Shown: one piece after another, positions 1 to 11,400 of the stretch
Layout of the letters: the number at the start of each line of letters is the position of its first letter
How positions within the stretch are numbered: the stretch's first letter is position 1
Origin: Pomphorhynchus laevis
Lineage: Eukaryota > Acanthocephala > Palaeacanthocephala > Echinorhynchida > Pomphorhynchidae
Assembly (NCBI GenBank): GCA_012934845.2
Contig: WNNJ02003300.1
Location: 124,001-188,000 of the forward strand
DNA: 64,000 bases
Reading direction: 5' to 3'
The notes under the pieces: model-generated
What the model saw: only the letters and a program-made list of their open reading frames with translations
What the model was told of the DNA's origin: nothing
Databases searched by the model: none
Program-made: the position numbers and the translations under genes

Positions 1-3000
1 TCATTAAAAAACCGAAACACGAAAGGTAGGCGTAGGGTCACTGCTGATGAGGTCCACCTACGCTGATTGTAGTGTACAGTGCTGCATCTAGGATTAAAGA
101 ATTCACACGAGGATAATTTATGAAGCCGACCAAATGATGATACTCGCTCGTGTATGCAATTGTTCATTCTATTTACCTGGCAGATTCCGGTTTCCTGTCA
201 AGAAAATTCAAAAGACAGATTGTCGGTTGTTTCCGGCAACTGTAGTGCTATCTCCGTCTTTTTGTTACAAAAGACGGAAACAACGTACAGTTTGCACAAG
301 TGGAAATGTTTTCCTTACAAACTGTATCGTTTGTTTTTACAGAAAGGCAGCAGAGGAAAATTTCAGCAGATCATTAAAGGACCGAAACACGAAAGGTAGG
401 CGTAGGCTCACTGCTGATGAGGTCCACCTACGCTGATTGTAGTGTACAGTGCTGCATCTAGGATTAAAGAATTCACACGAGGATAATTTATGAAGCCGAC
501 CAAATGATGATACTCGCTCGTGTATGCAATTATTCATTCTATTAACCTGGCAGATTCCGGTTTCCTGTCAAGAAAATTCAAAAGACAGATTGTCGGTTGT
601 TTCCGGCAACTGTAGTGCTATCTCCGTCTTTTTGTTACAAAAGACGGAAACAACGTACAGTTTGCACAAGTGGAAATGTTTTCCTTACAAACTGTATCGT
701 TTGTTTTTACAGAAAGGCAGCAGAGGAAAATTTCAGCAGATCATTAAAGGACCGAAACACGAAAGGTAGGCGTAGGCTCACTGCTGATGAGGTCCACCTA
801 CGCTGATTGTAGTGTACAGTGCTGCATCTAGGATTAAAGAATTCACACGAGGATAATTTATGAAGCCGACCAAATGATGATACTCGCTCGTGTATGCAAT
901 TATTCATTCTATTTAACCTGGCAGATTCCGGTTTCCTGTCAAGAAAATTCAAAAGACAGATTGTCGGTTGTTTCCGTCAACTGTAGTGCTATCTCCGTCT
1001 TTTTGTTACAAAAGACGGAAACAACGTACAGTTTGCACAAGTGGAAATGTTTTCCTTACAAACTGTATCGTTTGTTTTTACAGAAAGGCAGCAGAGGAAA
1101 ATTTCAGCAGATCATTAAAGGACCGAAACACGAAAGGTAGGCGTAGGCTCACTGCTGATGAGGTCCACCTACGCTGATTGTAGTGTACAGTGCTGCATCT
1201 AGGATTAAAGAATTCACACGAGGATAATTTATGAAGCCGACCAAATGATGATACTCGCTCGTGTATGCAATTATTCATTCTATTAACCTGGCAGATTCCG
1301 GTTTCCTGTCAAGAAAATTCAAAAGACAGATTGTCGGTTGTTTCCGGCAACTGTAGTGCTATCTCCGTCTTTTTGTTACAAAAGACGGAAACAACGTACA
1401 GTTTGCACAAGTGGAAATGTTTTCCTTACAAACTGTATCGTTTGTTTTTACAGAAAGGCAGCAGAGGAAAATTTCAGCAGATCATTAAAGGACCGAAACA
1501 CGAAAGGTAGGCGTAGGCTCACTGCTGATGAGGTCCACCTACGCTGATTGTAGTGTACAGTGCTGCATCTAGGATTAAAGAATTCACACGAGGATAATTT
1601 ATGAAGCCGACCAAATGAGGATACTCGCTCGTGTATGCAATTGTTCATTCTATTTACCTGACAGATTCCGGTTTCCTGTCAAGAATATTCAAAAGACAAA
1701 TTGTCAGTTTTTTTCCGGCAACTGTAGTGCTATCCTCGTCTTTTTGTTAAAAAAGACGGAAACAACGTACAGTTTGCACAAGCCGAAATGTTTTCCTTAC
1801 AAACTGTATCGTTTGTTTTTACAGAAAGGCAGCAGAGGAAAATTTCAGCAGATCATTAAAGGACCGAAACACGAAAGGTAGGCGTAGGCTCACTGCTGAT
1901 GAGGTCCACCTACGCTGATTGTAGTGTACAGTGCTGCATCTAGGATTAAAGAATTCACGCGAGGATAATTTATGAAGCCGAACAAATCATGAAACTAGCT
2001 CGTGTATGATATTATTCATTCTATTTACCTGACAGATTCCGGTTTACTGTCAAGAAAATTCAAAAGACAGATTGTCGGTAGTTTCCCGCAACTGTAGTGC
2101 TATCTCCGTCTTTTTGTTACAAAAGACGGAAACAACGTACAGTTTGCACAAGTGGAAATGTTTTCCTTACAAACTGTATCGTTTGTTTTTACAGAAAGGC
2201 AGCAGAGGAAAATTTCAGCAGATCATTAAAGGACCGAAACACGAAAGGTAGGCGTAGGCTCACTGCTGATGAGGTCCACCTACGCTGATTGTAGTGTACA
2301 GTGCTGCATCTAGGATTAAAGAATTCACACGAGGATAATTTATGAAGCCGACCAAATGAGGATACTCGCTCGTGTATGCATATTATTCATTCTATTTACC
2401 TGACAGATTCCGGTTTACTGTCAAGAAAATTCAAAAGACAGATTGTCGGTTGTTTCCCGCAACTGTAGTGCTATCTCCGTCTTTTTGTTACAAAAGACGG
2501 AAACAACGTACAGTTTGCACAAGCCGAAATGTTTTCCTTACAAACTGTATCGTTTGTTTTTACAGAAAGGCAGCAGAGGAAAATTTCAGCAGATCATTAA
2601 AGGACCGAAACACGAAAGGTAGGCGTAGGCTCACTGCTGATGAGGTCCACCTACGCTGATTGTAGTGTACAGTGCTGCATCTAGGATTAAAGAATTCACG
2701 CGAGGATAATTTATGAAGCCGAACAAATCATGAAACTAGCTCGTGTATGATATTATTCATTCTATTTACCTGACAGATTCCGGTTTACTGTCAAGAAAAT
2801 TCAAAAGACAGATTGTCGGTAGTTTCCCGCAACTGTAGTGCTATCTCCGTCTTTTTGTTACAAAAGACGGAAACAACGTACAGTTTGCACAAGTGGAAAT
2901 GTTTTCCTTACAATCTGTATCGTTTGTTTTTACAGAAAGGCAGCAGAGGAAAATTTTAGCCGATCATTAAAAAACCGAAACACGAAAGGTAGGCGTAGGC

Positions 3001-4232
3001 TCACTGCTGATGAGGTCCACCTACGCTGATTTTTGTGGACAGTTCTGCATCTAGGATTAAAGAATTCACACGAGTATAATTTATGAAGCCGACCAAATGA
3101 TGATACTCGCTCGTGTATGCAATTATTCATTCTATTAACCTGGCAGATTCCGGTTTCCTGTCAAGAAAATTCAAAAGACAGATTGTGGGTTGTTTCCGGC
3201 AACTGTAGTGCTATCTCCGTCTTTGTTACAAAAGACGGATACAACTTACAGTTTGCACATGTGGAAATGTTTTCCTTACAAACTGTATCATTTGTTTATA
3301 CAGAAAGGCAGCAGAGGAAAATTTCAGCATATCATTAAAGGACCGAAACACGAAAGGTAGGCGTAGGCTCACTGCTGATGGAGTCCACCCACGCTGATTG
3401 TAGTGTACAGTGCTGCATCTAGGATTAAAGAATTCACACGAGGATAATTTATGAAGCCGACCAAATGAGGATACTCGCTCGTGTATGCAATTGTTCATTC
3501 TATTTACCTGACAGATTCCGGTTTCCTGTCAAGAATATTCAAAAGACAAATTGTCAGTTTTTTTCCGGCAACTGTAGTGCTATCCTCGTCTTTTTGTTAA
3601 AAAAGACGGAAACAACGTACAGTTTGCACAAGCCGAAATGTTTTCCTTACAAACTGTATCGTTTGTTTTTACAGAAAGGCAGCAGAGGAAAATTTCAGCA
3701 GATCATTAAAGGACCGAAACACGAAAGGTAGGCGTAGGCTCACTGCTGATGAGGTCCACCTACGCTGATTGTAGTGTACAGTGCTGCATCTAGGATTAAA
3801 GAATTCACACGAGGATAATTTATGAAGCCGACCAAATGATGGATACTCGCTCGTGTATGCAATTATTCATTCTATTTACCTGGCAGATTCCGGTTTTCTG
3901 TCAAGAATATTCAAAAGACAGATTGTCGTTTTTTTTCCGGCAACTGTAGTGCTATCTCCGTCTTTTTGTTAAAAAAGACGGAAACAACGTACAGTTTGCA
4001 CAAGTGGAAATGTTTTCCTTACAAACTGTATCGTTTGTTTTTACAGAAAGGCAGCAGAGGAAAATTTCAGCAGATCATTAAAGGTGGAAACACGAAAGGT
4101 AGGCGTAGGGTCACTGCTGATGAGGTCCACCTACGCTGATTGTTGTGTACAGTCTGCATCTAGGATTAAAGAATTCACACGAGGATAATTTATGAAGCCG
4201 ACCAAATGATGATACTCGCTCGTATATGCAAT
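1..4232 (+). repeat. 370-bp tandem satellite, about 11.5 units
   Basis: The block GGACCGAAAC (or a variant) recurs at 9, 379, 749, 1120, 1490, 1861, 2231, 2602, 2972, 3340, 3711 and 4083, so the unit is 368-372 bp. A higher-order pattern is visible: the unit at about 1615-1985 recurs nearly identically at 3465-3835 (five units apart), and a diverged unit at about 1960 recurs at about 2700 (two units apart). Each unit contains a hairpin with arms CCGTCTTTT and AAAAGACGG and the ribozyme-like block described separately. Short open frames of 60-100 codons inside it repeat with the unit and are not genes. The array decays into unique AT-rich DNA after about 4232. Confidence 0.97.
379..451 (+). 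ncRNA. hammerhead-core RNA motif with reversed strand order (representative satellite unit)
   Basis: Seen directly: GGACC (379-383), GAAA (384-387), CAC (388-390), GCGTAGG (400-406), CACTG (409-413), CTGATGA (414-420), GGTCC (421-425), CCTACGC (427-433), GTGT (442-445), A446, CAGTG (447-451). Pairing gives stem II GGTCC/GGACC, stem III ACAC/GTGT, stem I CACTG/CAGTG, all Watson-Crick, plus an extra 7-bp helix GCGTAGG/CCTACGC. Every invariant hammerhead position is met: CUGAUGA, GAAA, the G10.1-C11.1, A15.1-U16.1 and C15.2-G16.2 pairs, and UA before the predicted cut between 446 and 447. The strand order is GAAA, CUGAUGA, UH instead of a cyclic permutation of CUGAUGA, GAAA, UH. Eight units keep all elements (starting 379, 749, 1120, 1490, 1861, 2231, 2602, 3711); units at 9, 2972, 3340 and 4083 are altered. 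Catalysis is inferred. Confidence 0.75.
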
Positions 4233-4862
4233 TGTTCATTCTATTTATATTTATATGAAGTTTAAATTTAAAATTGAAATTTAAAATAAAAATCAATAAT
4301 TATGAATTGACTAATAAATAACATATGATGTATCATAATAAGGATTAGAGGTCATCAGTATGACATCTAATCCCGCGTCATATGATGGCATACTCATCAT
4401 AGTGCTAACACGGATTATGGAGTCTCATAAAGTTTATTTATAAATAGTCTTTTTATTCATAAAGTCTTATAAACTTCATTAAGTTTATAAACTAATTCTC
4501 AACTAAATCTTAGATCTATCGATTTAATGTATAAAAATATGGCAATATTTTCAGCGTAAATGTGTTTTATTAACGATTTCTGTCTGTAAATAAAACTTAA
4601 ATATAAATAAGTTTCAAAATATTTTGTATTCTGAAATTAATTTGAATCTAAGTTATGCTTGTTTCAAAGTGCAAAATTCATATGTTTTTGTTCATTGCTG
4701 AAAATATTACATAAAGTTTGCTTATGCTGTTTATACCACAATTTTTGCATTAAAAATGAACGCGTTAAATATTTATATTCTTATCAAAAAATTTCCTTAA
4801 TTATTTTAAAATCCACTATCATTAATTACATAACAAATGTAAGGAAATATTAAAATTTGAAG
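4233..4862. other. AT-rich spacer with a decayed PLE-B tail
   Basis: 4290-4410 contains the recognisable edge of the PLE-B 3' tail (GATTAGAGGTCATCAG at about 4344 and the AATTGACTAATAAATAAC block before it), strongly decayed. The rest is AT-rich with no exon-like segment that I can see. If the IQCA1-like gene continues past its apparent last exon, this stretch and the satellite would be intron. Confidence 0.5.
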
Positions 4863-5099
4863 CTAGCTCATGAAATACAATACCGAATCTTCATCTTTTA
4901 AGTGTGGAAATGTATTCTTTCGAAAAAAGGATCGCTTTACTATATCAGTAAACATCTGTTTGTCAGCCGTATCAATCATTAGGGTTTTAACATCAGATAG
5001 TGCTTTTAATTTCATTGCATGAATTTTGCATCGCGCCTGTCTAGCCAGCTCGTATTTTACGAAAATCTTCGATATTTGAGCTTGAGATACATAATCTGA
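4863..5099 (-). CDS. IQCA1/DRC11-like, last visible exon (IQ-like segment)
   Basis: This 78-codon open segment has no start codon but has a good acceptor (ATATTTAG, AG at 5101-5100) and a TAG stop at 4865-4863. It encodes SDYVSQAQISKIF, then YELARQARCKIHAMKLKAL, then a charged tail ending VLYFMS. The YELARQARCKIHAMK segment matches the EAIxIIQxHERARQGRLRAxFM block of IQCA1 (DRC11), an axonemal nexin-dynein regulatory complex protein, as I recall the family. The acceptor is phase 0, matching the phase-0 donor of the exon at 12365-12484. IQCA1 proteins are about 800 residues with a C-terminal AAA domain, so the copy is truncated, or a donor inside the exon (GTATTG, at about 4880) leads to exons outside the window. 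Confidence 0.6.
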   Translation of the reverse strand, partial: SDYVSQAQISKIFVKYELARQARCKIHAMKLKALSDVKTLMIDTADKQMFTDIVKRSFFRKNTFPHLKDEDSVLYFMS

Positions 5100-5394
5100 C
5101 TAAATATTAATGATAAAACAAATTTAAGCATGTAATACAATTAAATAGCAAATTGTGATAAAACAAATCAATATTTGTGTTTTGACCGGCGGACTTTATT
5201 TTTTCCTGGTAATATAACCTATGTCAGAAATATAAAACTATGTATTCTTGATACGACATTGTTTGCTAATTTTCTAGCAAGTTAAATGATTTTTTTCTCA
5301 ATTTTGCAATATAAAAAAAGAATACTATTAATTATTTATTTAAACTATTAAGCGAAATTTTTTTATAAATGGATAATAAACAATATGATTTGTA

Positions 5395-5610
5395 TTAGAA
5401 TATGGTACACTAAATAATCACATTTCATCAGAGGAAATACATCATTAGCGTGTATTTGGCCTCGCTGATATGTCAGGTAAAGAAATAGGGGTCGAAACCT
5501 GATAACATAGCATCTACTCCTGATGACCTCTAATTCTTATTCTGATAAAACCTCTGTTATTAATTAGTCAATTCATAAAAATTGACTTTTATTTTTAATT
5601 TTAAGTTTTA
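5395..5610 (+). repeat. PLE-B 3' tail copy (plus sense)
   Basis: Contains the family landmarks in order: CATCAGAGGAAATAC (about 5428), GGGGTCGAAACCTGATA (about 5488), CTCCTGATGACCTCTAAT (about 5519), then GTCAATTCATAAAAATTGAC. It is a solo 3' tail without RT coding sequence. Its stem I strands have diverged from the consensus, so this copy would not fold well. Confidence 0.75.
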
Positions 5611-6220
5611 AATTGTATCGTAATATAAATATACATTGTATATTTATATTATAAATAAAACCATGACAGTCACAAATCTGATTGCTAATTCTAAAGAAAA
5701 TAAATTTCATAGACGAAATGATTAAAATCAAGCATGTATCAACCAGATAAGAAAACACCTTCTAGATTTAGATTTCAGCGTTCTCAATCTGTAAAAATTG
5801 GCTTTTATTTCAAATTTCAGTTTTAAATTTTATCTTGATATATAAATAAATTGTATAAAATTTTATATAATTATTAAATGTTTATCTATATTTATATATC
5901 ATATAAAATACGTAGACTCAATTATCTGATTAATTAGTCAGATAACTTAATGCAAGCTATATATCAGATTAGCCTTATAACTAAGCTGTCTATCTAATAA
6001 CTAAGCTGTCTATCTAATAACTAAGCTGCCTATCTAATAACTAAGCTGAATATTATTCATATACTAAGCTGTATAAGTTAAAAATAATGACAGATAAAAT
6101 AAATATTAAATGATTAAATAATATTTTATATAATTTATATTTAGATAACAATAGAATTTATAATTAAAATTTAAAATAAAAGTAAATTTTTATAAATTAA
6201 ATAATAAATAACAGACGTTG
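5611..6220. other. AT-rich intronic spacer
   Basis: No coding segment seen. It holds copies of the PLE-B terminal motif (ATACGTAGACTCAATTATCTG at about 5908 and its inverse near 5936) and a short 20-bp tandem array described separately. Confidence 0.5.
5981..6048 (+). repeat. 20-bp tandem repeat, 3.4 units
   Basis: The unit CTAAGCTGTCTATCTAATAA starts at 5981, 6001 and 6021 with a partial fourth copy at 6041. Only one substitution (T to C in the third unit) is visible. Confidence 0.9.
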
Positions 6221-6224
6221 TATC

Positions 6225-7460
6225 ATAATTAGAATTAGAGGTCATCAGGAGGAACTACTATGTTATCAGGTTTCGCCCTCTATTCCTCGACCCAACATAG
6301 CAACCAGGTCAAACGCGTGCTAATGACGTATTTTCTCTGATAAAATTTGATTATATAGTATTCTATTCTAATACAAAGTATATTATTAATTATCCATCCA
6401 TAAAAATTTGCCACTTATGATTTTAAATTTATTTTTAATATTATTGTGTTGATTTATATATTTTACCATTTTCTGCTTGATGTTATTTTTATAGTAACCT
6501 AGTTTAAAATATGTATCTATTAAATTATTTAAATGATTTTGAAGAAAGCCAATATCATTACATATTGTTGCAATTCTTAAATATTACCACCAATTGGAAC
6601 ACCTTTTACTTGTTAAGATTAGAGGTCATTAGGTCATTGTTATAAAGATTAGAGGTCATTAGGAGGAACTGCTATGCTATCAGGTTTCGGCCCCTAACTC
6701 CTCTACCCAACATAGCAGCGGGGCCAAATACATGCTAATGATGTATTTCCTCTGAAATAACTATCTAGTATCTTATTCTAATACAAAGTATATTATTTAT
6801 TATCCATCCATAAAAATTTGCCACTTAAGAGTTTAAATTTATTCTTTATATTATTGTGTTGATTTATATATTTTACTATTTTCTGCTTGATGTTATTTTT
6901 ATAGTAACCTAGTTTAAAATATGTATCTATTAAACTATTTAAATGATTTTGAAGAAAGCCAATATCATTACATATTGTTGCAATTCTTAAATATTACCAC
7001 CAATTGGAACACCTTTTACTTGTTAAGATTAGAGGTCATTAGGTCATTGTTATAAAGATTAGAGGTCATTAGGAGGAACTGCTATGCTATCAGGTTTCGG
7101 CCCCTAACTCCTCTACCCAACATAGCAGCGGGGCCAAATACATGCTAATGATGTATTTCCTCTGAAATAACTATCTAGTATCTTATTCTAATACAAAGTA
7201 TATTATTTATTATCCATCCATAAAAATTTGCCACTTAAGAGTTTAAATTTATTCTTTATATTATTGTGCTGATTTATATATTTTACTATTTTCTGCTTGA
7301 TGTTATTTTTATAGTAACCTAGTTTAAAATATGTATCTATTAAATTATTTAAATGATTTTGAAGAAAGCCAATATCATTACATATTGTTGCAATTCTTAA
7401 AATTTCATTATTTAATGTATTATATTTTATATTATATGGTATGCATGAAAGCTCATGCAT
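6225..7460 (-). mobile_element. PLE-B 3' ends: one solo tail plus a 410-bp tandem duplication
   Basis: Three tail copies lie on the minus strand (about 6231-6345, 6645-6745, 7053-7165). Each of the last two is preceded in sense by the RT C-terminal thumb (GFLQNHLNNLIDTYFKLGYY). The block 6581-6990 is repeated almost exactly at 6991-7400. In each repeat the RT motif VPIGG is joined directly to ILRIATICN, so these are internally deleted derivatives. The best thumb frame (7203-7460) ends LLSGKFLWMDNK and a stop, with no GIY-YIG domain after it. Confidence 0.85.
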
Positions 7461-7470
7461 ACCATATAAT
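7431..7470. repeat. perfect 18-bp palindrome at a PLE-B breakpoint
   Basis: ATTATATGGTATGCATGA (7431-7448) and its exact reverse complement (7453-7470) are separated by AAGC. The left arm is PLE-B RT sequence, so the right arm is a foldback copy of it at the point where the element ends. Confidence 0.95.
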
Positions 7471-7481
7471 ATTCAAGATAT

Positions 7482-7640
7482 AATCAAATCAGCTAACTGA
7501 GTCTATGTATAACATTGTGAGTTTCATCTCACAAATGCAATCATGTTAAATCAAATTTTAATTTTATATAAATTACATAGCCATAAAAAATTTCATGGAC
7601 TTAAATATAAATTTCATAGTAGACTCAGTTATCTAATTTA
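7482..7640. repeat. short inverted pair of the PLE-B terminal motif (MITE-like)
   Basis: AATCAAATCAGCTAACTGAG (7482-7501) faces TAGACTCAGTTATCTAATTT (7620-7639), giving a 160-bp unit with imperfect inverted ends. The same motif ends PLE-B copies elsewhere, so this may be two solo ends facing each other rather than a DNA transposon. Another forward copy is at 7781-7803. Confidence 0.5.
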
Positions 7641-8479
7641 ATTTATATAGTTTAGATTTATTTTTTAAGAGTTATGAACATATTCTAAAAAAACATATAC
7701 TAAAATGTTTTATAATAAGTCAGCTATAATTATGATCCTATTACCTTTAGAGGGGACATTTTTTAATCGTCTAGATATAGATCAAATCAGCTAACTGAGT
7801 CTACTTATTTAATATAATTATAAACTAAACAAAACATAATGATGCTAAATTAAAATTTAATAATTAAATAATAAAATAAATAATTGTTTTTAGATTTTCT
7901 ATAATTTATATCAAGTTAAAATAAAAAATTGAAATTTAAAAAGTCATTTTTATGAATTGACGAATAAATAACAGACGTTGTATCAGAATAACAAAAGAAT
8001 TATATTTATATTTAGATAACAATAGAATTTATAATTAAAATTTAAAATAAAAGTCAAGTTTTATAAATAATATGCTTATTACAACATATAGCTTCAGCAG
8101 AGGATTTTTCCCGAGGAATAATGCGATATTTTTGTAAATTTAATTGGATATTAATTTGTACTTCTATCAACTGTTCTGTAAAATATCGTTTATTTTTCAC
8201 ATTCAAATGTTTATGTACTAAAATCGAATTCTTCAATTTTTAATATTATTAAATATAATAAGAAAGAATTTTAATACAACTTTTTTAATTATCTTTCAGG
8301 AAAACACTTTTTACATAATATTCCTAAAACATGATCATGTTATTTTTAAGTTATTAAGAGTAACATGTTATTCTTATTTCTAATTAAGCCATCTTATTAA
8401 TTTGACTTAAAATAATAAAAATAATAAGAAAGAATTTCAATACAACTTTTTTAATTAACACGATCAGGAAAGTATAAAC
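7641..8479. other. AT-rich intronic spacer with PLE-B tail edge
   Basis: 7784-8015 is the outer, AT-rich half of a PLE-B tail (minus sense) that stops at the GTTGTATCAGAATAA block. 8016-8052 is AT-rich. 8220-8479 shows a small duplication (AATAATAAGAAAGAATTT) but no gene. Confidence 0.5.
8054..8236 (-). CDS. uncertain open segment in the IQCA1-like intron
   Basis: A 60-codon open frame whose core, NKRYFTEQLIEVQINIQLNL then QKYRIIPREKSSAEAI, has mixed composition unlike the surrounding AT-rich DNA. Possible acceptors lie just upstream (TTGAAG and GATTTTAG). No good phase-0 donor follows except GAA|GTACAA, which would keep only the first half. It could be an extra exon of the IQCA1-like gene or chance. 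I do not recognise a family. Confidence 0.25.
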   Translation of the reverse strand: MKNSILVHKHLNVKNKRYFTEQLIEVQINIQLNLQKYRIIPREKSSAEAICCNKHIIYKT

Positions 8480-11400
8480 CTGCATGCTCTTGGGAAAATT
8501 TGATTTCTATGCAAAATCCTAAAATTATTTCGGCTAAGTACGTTAGCCAAGGGTGTACATGCGTACTAGCATGAAAATCTTGTAGAATTGTAAAATCTTA
8601 CTTGGGAAAATTTGATTTCTTTGCGAAATCCCAAAATTATCCCGGCTAAGTACGTTAGCCAAGAATGTACATGCGTACTAGCAGGAAAATCTTGTAGAAT
8701 TGTAAAATCTTACTTGGGAAAATTTGATTTCTTTGCGAAATCCTAAAATTATCCCGGCTAAGTACGTTAGCCAAGGGTGTACATGTGTACTAGCAGGAAA
8801 ATCTTGTAGAATTGTAAAATCTTACTTGGGAAAATTTGATTTCTTTGCGAAATCCTAAAATTATCCCGGCTAAGTACGTTAGCCAAGGGTGTACATGCGT
8901 ACTAGCAGTAAAATCTTGTAGAATTGTAAAATCTTACTTGGGAAAATTTGATTTCTTTGCGAAATCCTAAAATTATCCCGGCTAAGTACGTTAGCCAAGG
9001 GTGTACATGTGTACTAGCAGGAAAATCTTGTAGAATTGTAAAATCTTACTTGGGAAAATTTGATTTCTTTGCGAAATCCTAAAATTATCCCGGCTAAGTA
9101 CGTTAGCAAAAGGTGTACATGTGTCTAGCAGGAAAATCTTGTAGAATTGTAAAATCTTACTTGGGAAAATTTGATTTCTTTGCGAAATCCTAAAATTATC
9201 CCGGCTAAGTACGTTAGCCAAGGGTGTACATGCGTACTAGCAGGAAAATCTTGTAGAATTGTAAAATCTTACTTGGGAAAATTTAATTTCTTTGCAAAAT
9301 CCTAAAATTATCCCGGCTAAGTACGTTAGCCAAGGGTGTACATGTGTACTAGCAGGAAAATCTTGTAGAATTGTAAAATCTTAATTGGGAAAATTTGATT
9401 TCTTTGCAAAATCCTAAAATTATCCCGGCTAGGTACGTTAGCCAAGGGTGTACATGTGTGCTAGCAAGAAAATCTTGTAGAATTGTAAAATCTTACTTGG
9501 GAAAATTTGATTTCTTTGCGAAATCCAAAAATTATCCCGGCTAAGTACGATAGCCAAGGGTGTAATGCGTACTAGCATGAAAATCTTTTAGAATTGTAAA
9601 ATCTTACTTGGGAAAATTTGATTTCTTTGCGAAATCCTAAAATTATCCCGGCTAAGTACGTTAGCCAAGGGTGTACATGCGTACTAGCAGGAAAATCTTG
9701 TAGAATTGTGAAATCTTACTTGGGAAAATTTGATTTCTTTGCGAAATCCTAAAATTATCCCGGCTAAGTACGTTAGCCAATGGTGTACATGTGTACTAGC
9801 AGGAAAATCTTGTAGAATTGTGAAATCTTACTTGGGAAAATTTGATTTCTTTGCAAAATCCTAAAATTATCCCGGCTAAGTACGTTAGCCAAGGGTGTAC
9901 ATGTGTACTAGCAGGAAAATCTTGTAGAATTGTAAAATCTTACTTGGGAAAATTTGATTTCTTTGCGAAATCCTAAAATTATCCCGGCTAAGTACGTTAG
10001 CCAAGGGTGTACATGCTTACTAGCATGAAAATCTTGTAGAATTGTAAAATCTTACTTGGGAAAATTTGATTTCTTTACGAAATCCTAAAATTATCACGGC
10101 TAATTTCGTTAGCCAAGGGTGTACATGTGTACTAGCAGGAAAATCTTGTAGAATTGTAAAATCTTACTTGTGAAAATTTGATTTCTTTGCAATATCCTAA
10201 AATTATCCCGGCTAAGTACGTTAGCCAAGGGTGTACATGCTTACTAGCAGGAAAATCTTGTAGAATTGTAAAATCTTACTTGGGAAAATTTGATTTATTT
10301 GCAATATCCTAAAATTATCCCGGCTAAGTACGTTAGCCAAGGGTGTACATGTGTACTAGCAGGAAAATCTTGTAGAATTGTAAAATCTTACTTGGGAAAA
10401 TTTGATTTCTTTGCGAAATCCTAAAATTATCCCGGCTAAGTACGTTAGCCAAGGGTGTACATGTGTACTAGCAGGAAAATCTTGTAGAATTGTAAAATCT
10501 TGGGAAAATTTGATTTCTTTGCGAAATCCTAAAATTATCCCGGCTAAGTACGTTAGCCAAGGGTGTACATGCGTACTAGCAGGAAAATCTTGTAGAATTG
10601 TAAAATCTTGGGAAAATTTGATTTCTTTGCAAAATTCTAAAATTATCCCGGCTAAGTACGTCAGCCAACGGTGTACATGCGTACTAACAGGAAAATCTTG
10701 TTGAATTGTAAAATCTTACTTGGGAAAATTTGATTTCTTTGCGAAATCCTAAAATTATCCCGGCTAAGTACGTTAGCCAATGGTGTGCATGTGTACTAGC
10801 AGGAAAATCTTGTAGAATTGTAAAATCTTACTTGGGAAAATTTGATTTCTTTGCAATATCCTAAAATTATCCCGGCTAAGTACGTTAGCCAAGGGTGTAC
10901 ATGCTTACTAGCAGGAAAATCTTGTAGAATTGTAAAATCTTACTTGGGAAAATTTGATTTCTTTGCAATATCCTAAAATTATCCCGGCTAAGTACGTTAG
11001 CCAAGGGTGTACATGTGTACTAGCAGGAAAATCTCTTAGAATTGTAAAATCTTACTTGGGAAAATTTGATTTCTTTGCGAAATCCTAAAATTATCCCGGC
11101 TAAGTACGTTAGTCAAGGGTGTACATGTGTACTAGCAGGAAAATCTTGTTAGAATTGTAAAATCTTGGGAAAATTTGATTTCTTTGCGAAATCCTAAAAT
11201 TATCCCGGCTAAGTACGTTAGCCAAGGGTGTACATGCGTACTAGCAGGAAAATCTTGTAGAATTGTAAAATCTTGGGAAAATTTGATTTCTTTGCAAAAT
11301 CCTAAAATTATCCCGGCTAAGTACGTTAGCCAACGGTGTACATGCGTACTAACAGGAAAATCTTGTTGAATTGTAATATCTTACTTGGGAAAATTTGATT

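Noticed and set aside
379-451. Ordinary type I/II/III hammerhead in the satellite
   Set aside because: No other CUGANGA strand in the unit gives a cyclic CUGAUGA-GAAA-UH order with short loops. A canonical order exists only across two units with a loop of about 330 nt.
134-4296. Many 60-100-codon open frames on both strands
   Set aside because: They recur with the 370-bp satellite period and shift frame between units; no domain and no start context.
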